A stretch of 35,601 bases of DNA from Chloroflexus islandicus (GTDB lineage: Bacteria > Chloroflexota > Chloroflexia > Chloroflexales > Chloroflexaceae): contig NZ_LWQS01000070.1 in NCBI RefSeq assembly GCF_001650695.1, positions 1-35,601 of the forward strand. Reading direction: 5' to 3'. The notes under the pieces are model-generated. The model had not been told where the DNA came from and searched no databases. It was given only the letters and a program-made list of their open reading frames with translations. Shown in pieces: positions 33,816-35,601 of the stretch (its first letter is position 1; each line of letters begins with the position of its first letter). The translations under genes and the position numbers were made by a program.

Positions 33816-34928
33816 ATGGATGCCATCACTCCCAGCAATGCATCCGCCTACATGTTCCAATGGCCGTTTGGCGCCGCCGGTTTTGAAGAGATTGTCCGCT
33901 CGCCAGAGGTATTCGCCACCCATCTCAATGCATCGCTTGCCAGCAATCTCAACCACCGGCTTGCGAGTATGGGCATTGGCAACAGCAGCACCATGCTCGT
34001 GCAAGCGGTCGAATTGAATGCGAGCAAGGGTGCTTATACCGTAGTCTTTTCACCAGAAGGCCAGCGCTTACTGTCACTCGGCAAAGCTACCCTGATGGGC
34101 AACGGCCAGCGTCCAATTCTCGTCGATGTGCAGGGGCGGATCGTGGAAATGGGCCGGATTTCCCAGCATTCTGTGCGGGTGGTGGCAGCGCTGGCTACGG
34201 TGGCGGTGGCAGCGGCGCATATTATCGCTACCGGCGATCTCGTCCAGCGGATCGAACAGATCCGCCAAGGCGTGAACTGGCTCATCATGATGCGCCAGAT
34301 CGATCAATGGGCCAAGGTTGAGCGCATCTTTTATGCGGCGCGTGAACTCTGCGCGCGACCGATCGATCAAACGGCGCGGATGGAACTGTGGCGGATGCGG
34401 CAAGAGCTGCGCGAGCTGCGCGCAGTGCTGCGCCGGGAATGGCAGGCCAAGCTTGAACAGATAAAGGTGGAACCGCTCTGGGTTGATCAATTGCCACCCG
34501 ACCTCGTCGAGTGGGTCTTACAGAATCTGTTGATCCCGCAACAGTATAAAGAGGCGCTGCGTAATGGCGGCAAACTGCCCCCCGACGTCATTGAGTGGTT
34601 CTTACGGAATCCGTTGATCCGGATGATATATGATAACGCTCTTGCCCAAGAACAAAAGAAAGCAACCCAAGCGTTTGATCAGACGTTGGTCTACCCGTTG
34701 CTGATCGAACTGGGATGGCGGCTGGAGCATGTGCTGGCGATTGCCAGCCAGACCGAGCAGGAGTTTTGGAAGTCGATCAGCAATGAGGTGGATGAGGTTG
34801 CGAAGATTGTGCAAGCCATCGCCGAAAAAGGGCAGCGGGTCAAATTGCAGTATTGGCTCGTCAAGCCGTATACTGAGCTGGTTGAGCGTTATCGCCAGCT
34901 CAGTACGCTGAGCGCATTGTCGGCGTAG
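33816..34928 (+). CDS. Unknown 370-residue protein with internal repeat
   Basis: I do not recognise this protein. From ATG 33816 (GAAGGG seven bases upstream) it has an N-terminal domain (1-115), a hydrophobic segment at about 124-142 (VRVVAALATVAVAAAHIIAT) that could be one membrane helix or a buried helix, and then a helical, charged region (145-215) with RQELRELRAVLRREWQAKLE likely coiled coil. Two copies of LPPDxxEWxLxNxLI follow (about 226-245 and 250-272), each about 26 residues apart. The C-terminal 90 residues are helical again. It is transcribed in the same direction as the Hsp70-like gene 300 bases upstream and may be its partner, but a TACAAT lies at 33729-33734 and could start a separate transcript. 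A terminator follows the gene. Confidence 0.8.
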   Translation: MDAITPSNASAYMFQWPFGAAGFEEIVRSPEVFATHLNASLASNLNHRLASMGIGNSSTMLVQAVELNASKGAYTVVFSPEGQRLLSLGKATLMGNGQRPILVDVQGRIVEMGRISQHSVRVVAALATVAVAAAHIIATGDLVQRIEQIRQGVNWLIMMRQIDQWAKVERIFYAARELCARPIDQTARMELWRMRQELRELRAVLRREWQAKLEQIKVEPLWVDQLPPDLVEWVLQNLLIPQQYKEALRNGGKLPPDVIEWFLRNPLIRMIYDNALAQEQKKATQAFDQTLVYPLLIELGWRLEHVLAIASQTEQEFWKSISNEVDEVAKIVQAIAEKGQRVKLQYWLVKPYTELVERYRQLSTLSALSA

Positions 34929-34951
34929 CGGCTGTTGGCCCGCACTCCTAG

Positions 34952-34987
34952 CCCCTCTCTCACGTGATGGGAGAGGGGTTGTTATTG
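34952..34987 (+). terminator. Terminator after the 370-residue gene
   Basis: CCCCTCTC and GAGAGGGG form an 8-bp stem, followed by TTGTTATTG. It lies 24 bases after the stop. Its arms resemble the 'CCCCTCTCCCGCT' dispersed repeats. Confidence 0.65.
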
Positions 34988-34991
34988 TCTA

Positions 34992-35012
34992 TGCGGCAGT
35001 GAAACTGCCGCA
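34992..35012. repeat. Second copy of the GCGGCAGT palindrome
   Basis: TGCGGCAGT-GAA-ACTGCCGCA is the same 9-bp stem as at 24523-24543 with a different three-base loop (GAA instead of TTG). Confidence 0.75.
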
Positions 35013-35040
35013 CTCCAGCAGGAGCTTCCCCTCACCCCCG

Positions 35041-35601
35041 GCCCCGCTCCCGCTGGCGTTCAAGGACGAACAGAACACCCATCTAAAACCCGGCCCTAAA
35101 GGGCCGGGCTAGGGGTACGAAGCCCGCTGCGCGGGCTGCTTGCCCTCGCCCCCGGCCCCGCTCCCGCTGGCACGGGAGAGGGCGGACAGAACATCCGTCC
35201 AGAACCCGGCCCTAAAGGGCCGGGCTAGGGGTACGAAGCCCGCTGCGCGGGCTGCTTGCCCTCCCTCCCGGCCCCGCTCCCGCTGGCGTTCAAGGACGGA
35301 CAGAACATCCGTCCAAAACCCGGCCCTAAAGGGCCGGGCTAGGGGTACGAAGCCCGCTGCGCGGGCTGCTTGCCCTCCCTCCCGGCCCCGCTCCCGCTGG
35401 CGTTCAAGGACGGACAGAACATCCGTCCAAAACCCGGCCCTAAAGGGCCGGGCTAGGGGTACGAAGCCCGCTGCGCGGGCTGCTTGCCCTCCCTCCCGGC
35501 CCCGCTCCCACTGGCGTTCAAGGACGGACAGAACATCCGTCCAAAACCGGCCCTAAAGGGCCGGGCTAGGGGTACGAAGCCCGCTGCGCGGGCTGCTTGC
35601 C
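35041..35601. repeat. Tandem array of 114-bp double-hairpin units
   Basis: Units start at about 35041, 35155, 35271, 35385 and 35499 (periods 114, 116, 114, 114) and run past the right edge. Each unit holds GCCCCGCTCCCGCTGG, a perfect hairpin CCCGGCCCT-AA-AGGGCCGGG, and a second hairpin AGCCCGC-TGC-GCGGGCT. The second unit differs in a 15-base stretch (GGCACGGGAGAGGGC instead of GGCGTTCAAGGAC). There is no gene; the frames that stay open across the array are repeat-coded. Confidence 0.9.

Noticed and set aside
35140-35556. Open frame across the right-hand array
   Set aside because: It is a repeat-coded Arg/Pro-rich peptide with no ribosome site, following the 114-bp period.
35041-35601. CRISPR array
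   Set aside because: Units are near-identical along their whole 114 bases, so there are no unique spacers, and no cas genes are present.

Overview
The window looks like chromosomal DNA of a GC-rich, didermless-type bacterium of the phylum Chloroflexota, most likely a Chloroflexus-like member of the Chloroflexales. This rests on impressions of protein style: acidic proteins with Pro-x-Trp-Leu motifs, beta-helix 'choice-of-anchor Q' surface proteins ending in a short hydrophobic tail, Pro/Thr/Ala-rich lipoprotein linkers, and intergenic spaces full of palindromic repeats. No 16S gene or other decisive marker is present, so the lineage is an inference. There are no tRNA or rRNA genes, transposases, phage genes or CRISPR arrays that I can support.

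Layout from left to right. Positions 1-3235 hold a three-gene leftward operon of unknown function behind a clean sigma-70-type promoter: a membrane-anchored protein, a polytopic membrane protein, and a long PxWL-repeat protein that runs off the left edge. Positions 3413-5280 hold a leftward pfkA unit (6-phosphofructokinase, an SRPBCC-fold protein and a small unknown). At 5391-6467 is a dihydrolipoamide acyltransferase-like protein that has lost both its lipoyl lysine and its catalytic histidine. Then come recG and degV, overlapping and leftward, divergent from rpmB (L28). A small lipoprotein and a 0.5 kb array of dispersed repeats separate these from the phosphate-uptake operon pstS-pstC-pstA-pstB (11519-16380). 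Here pstS is a fused tandem duplication with two complete binding domains, preceded by five 11-bp direct repeats that look like a Pho box.

Positions 16601-25597 are cell-envelope and signalling genes, all leftward: a beta-helix surface protein interrupted near its C terminus by an in-frame TAG, a double-amidase protein whose second amidase is degenerate, a TerC-family membrane protein, a GAF/HisKA_2 sensor kinase, and a two-gene ABC exporter. A 1 kb repeat-rich spacer follows. It contains a second copy of the apt promoter region.

From 26645 the reading direction is mostly rightward: apt, rho, and a zinc-ribbon/AIM24 gene broken by a single-base frameshift. Two leftward genes (a Roadblock/LC7 protein and an orphan sugar-type binding lipoprotein) come next. 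They are followed by an Hsp70-like ATPase with a NEWD-repeat tail and an unknown 370-residue protein. The right end is a tandem array of 114-bp units, each carrying two strong hairpins. The two most promising leads for new biology are the Hsp70/370-residue pair and the left-hand PxWL operon. The most secure oddities are the PstS fusion with its Pho box, the pseudo-E2 and the two broken genes.
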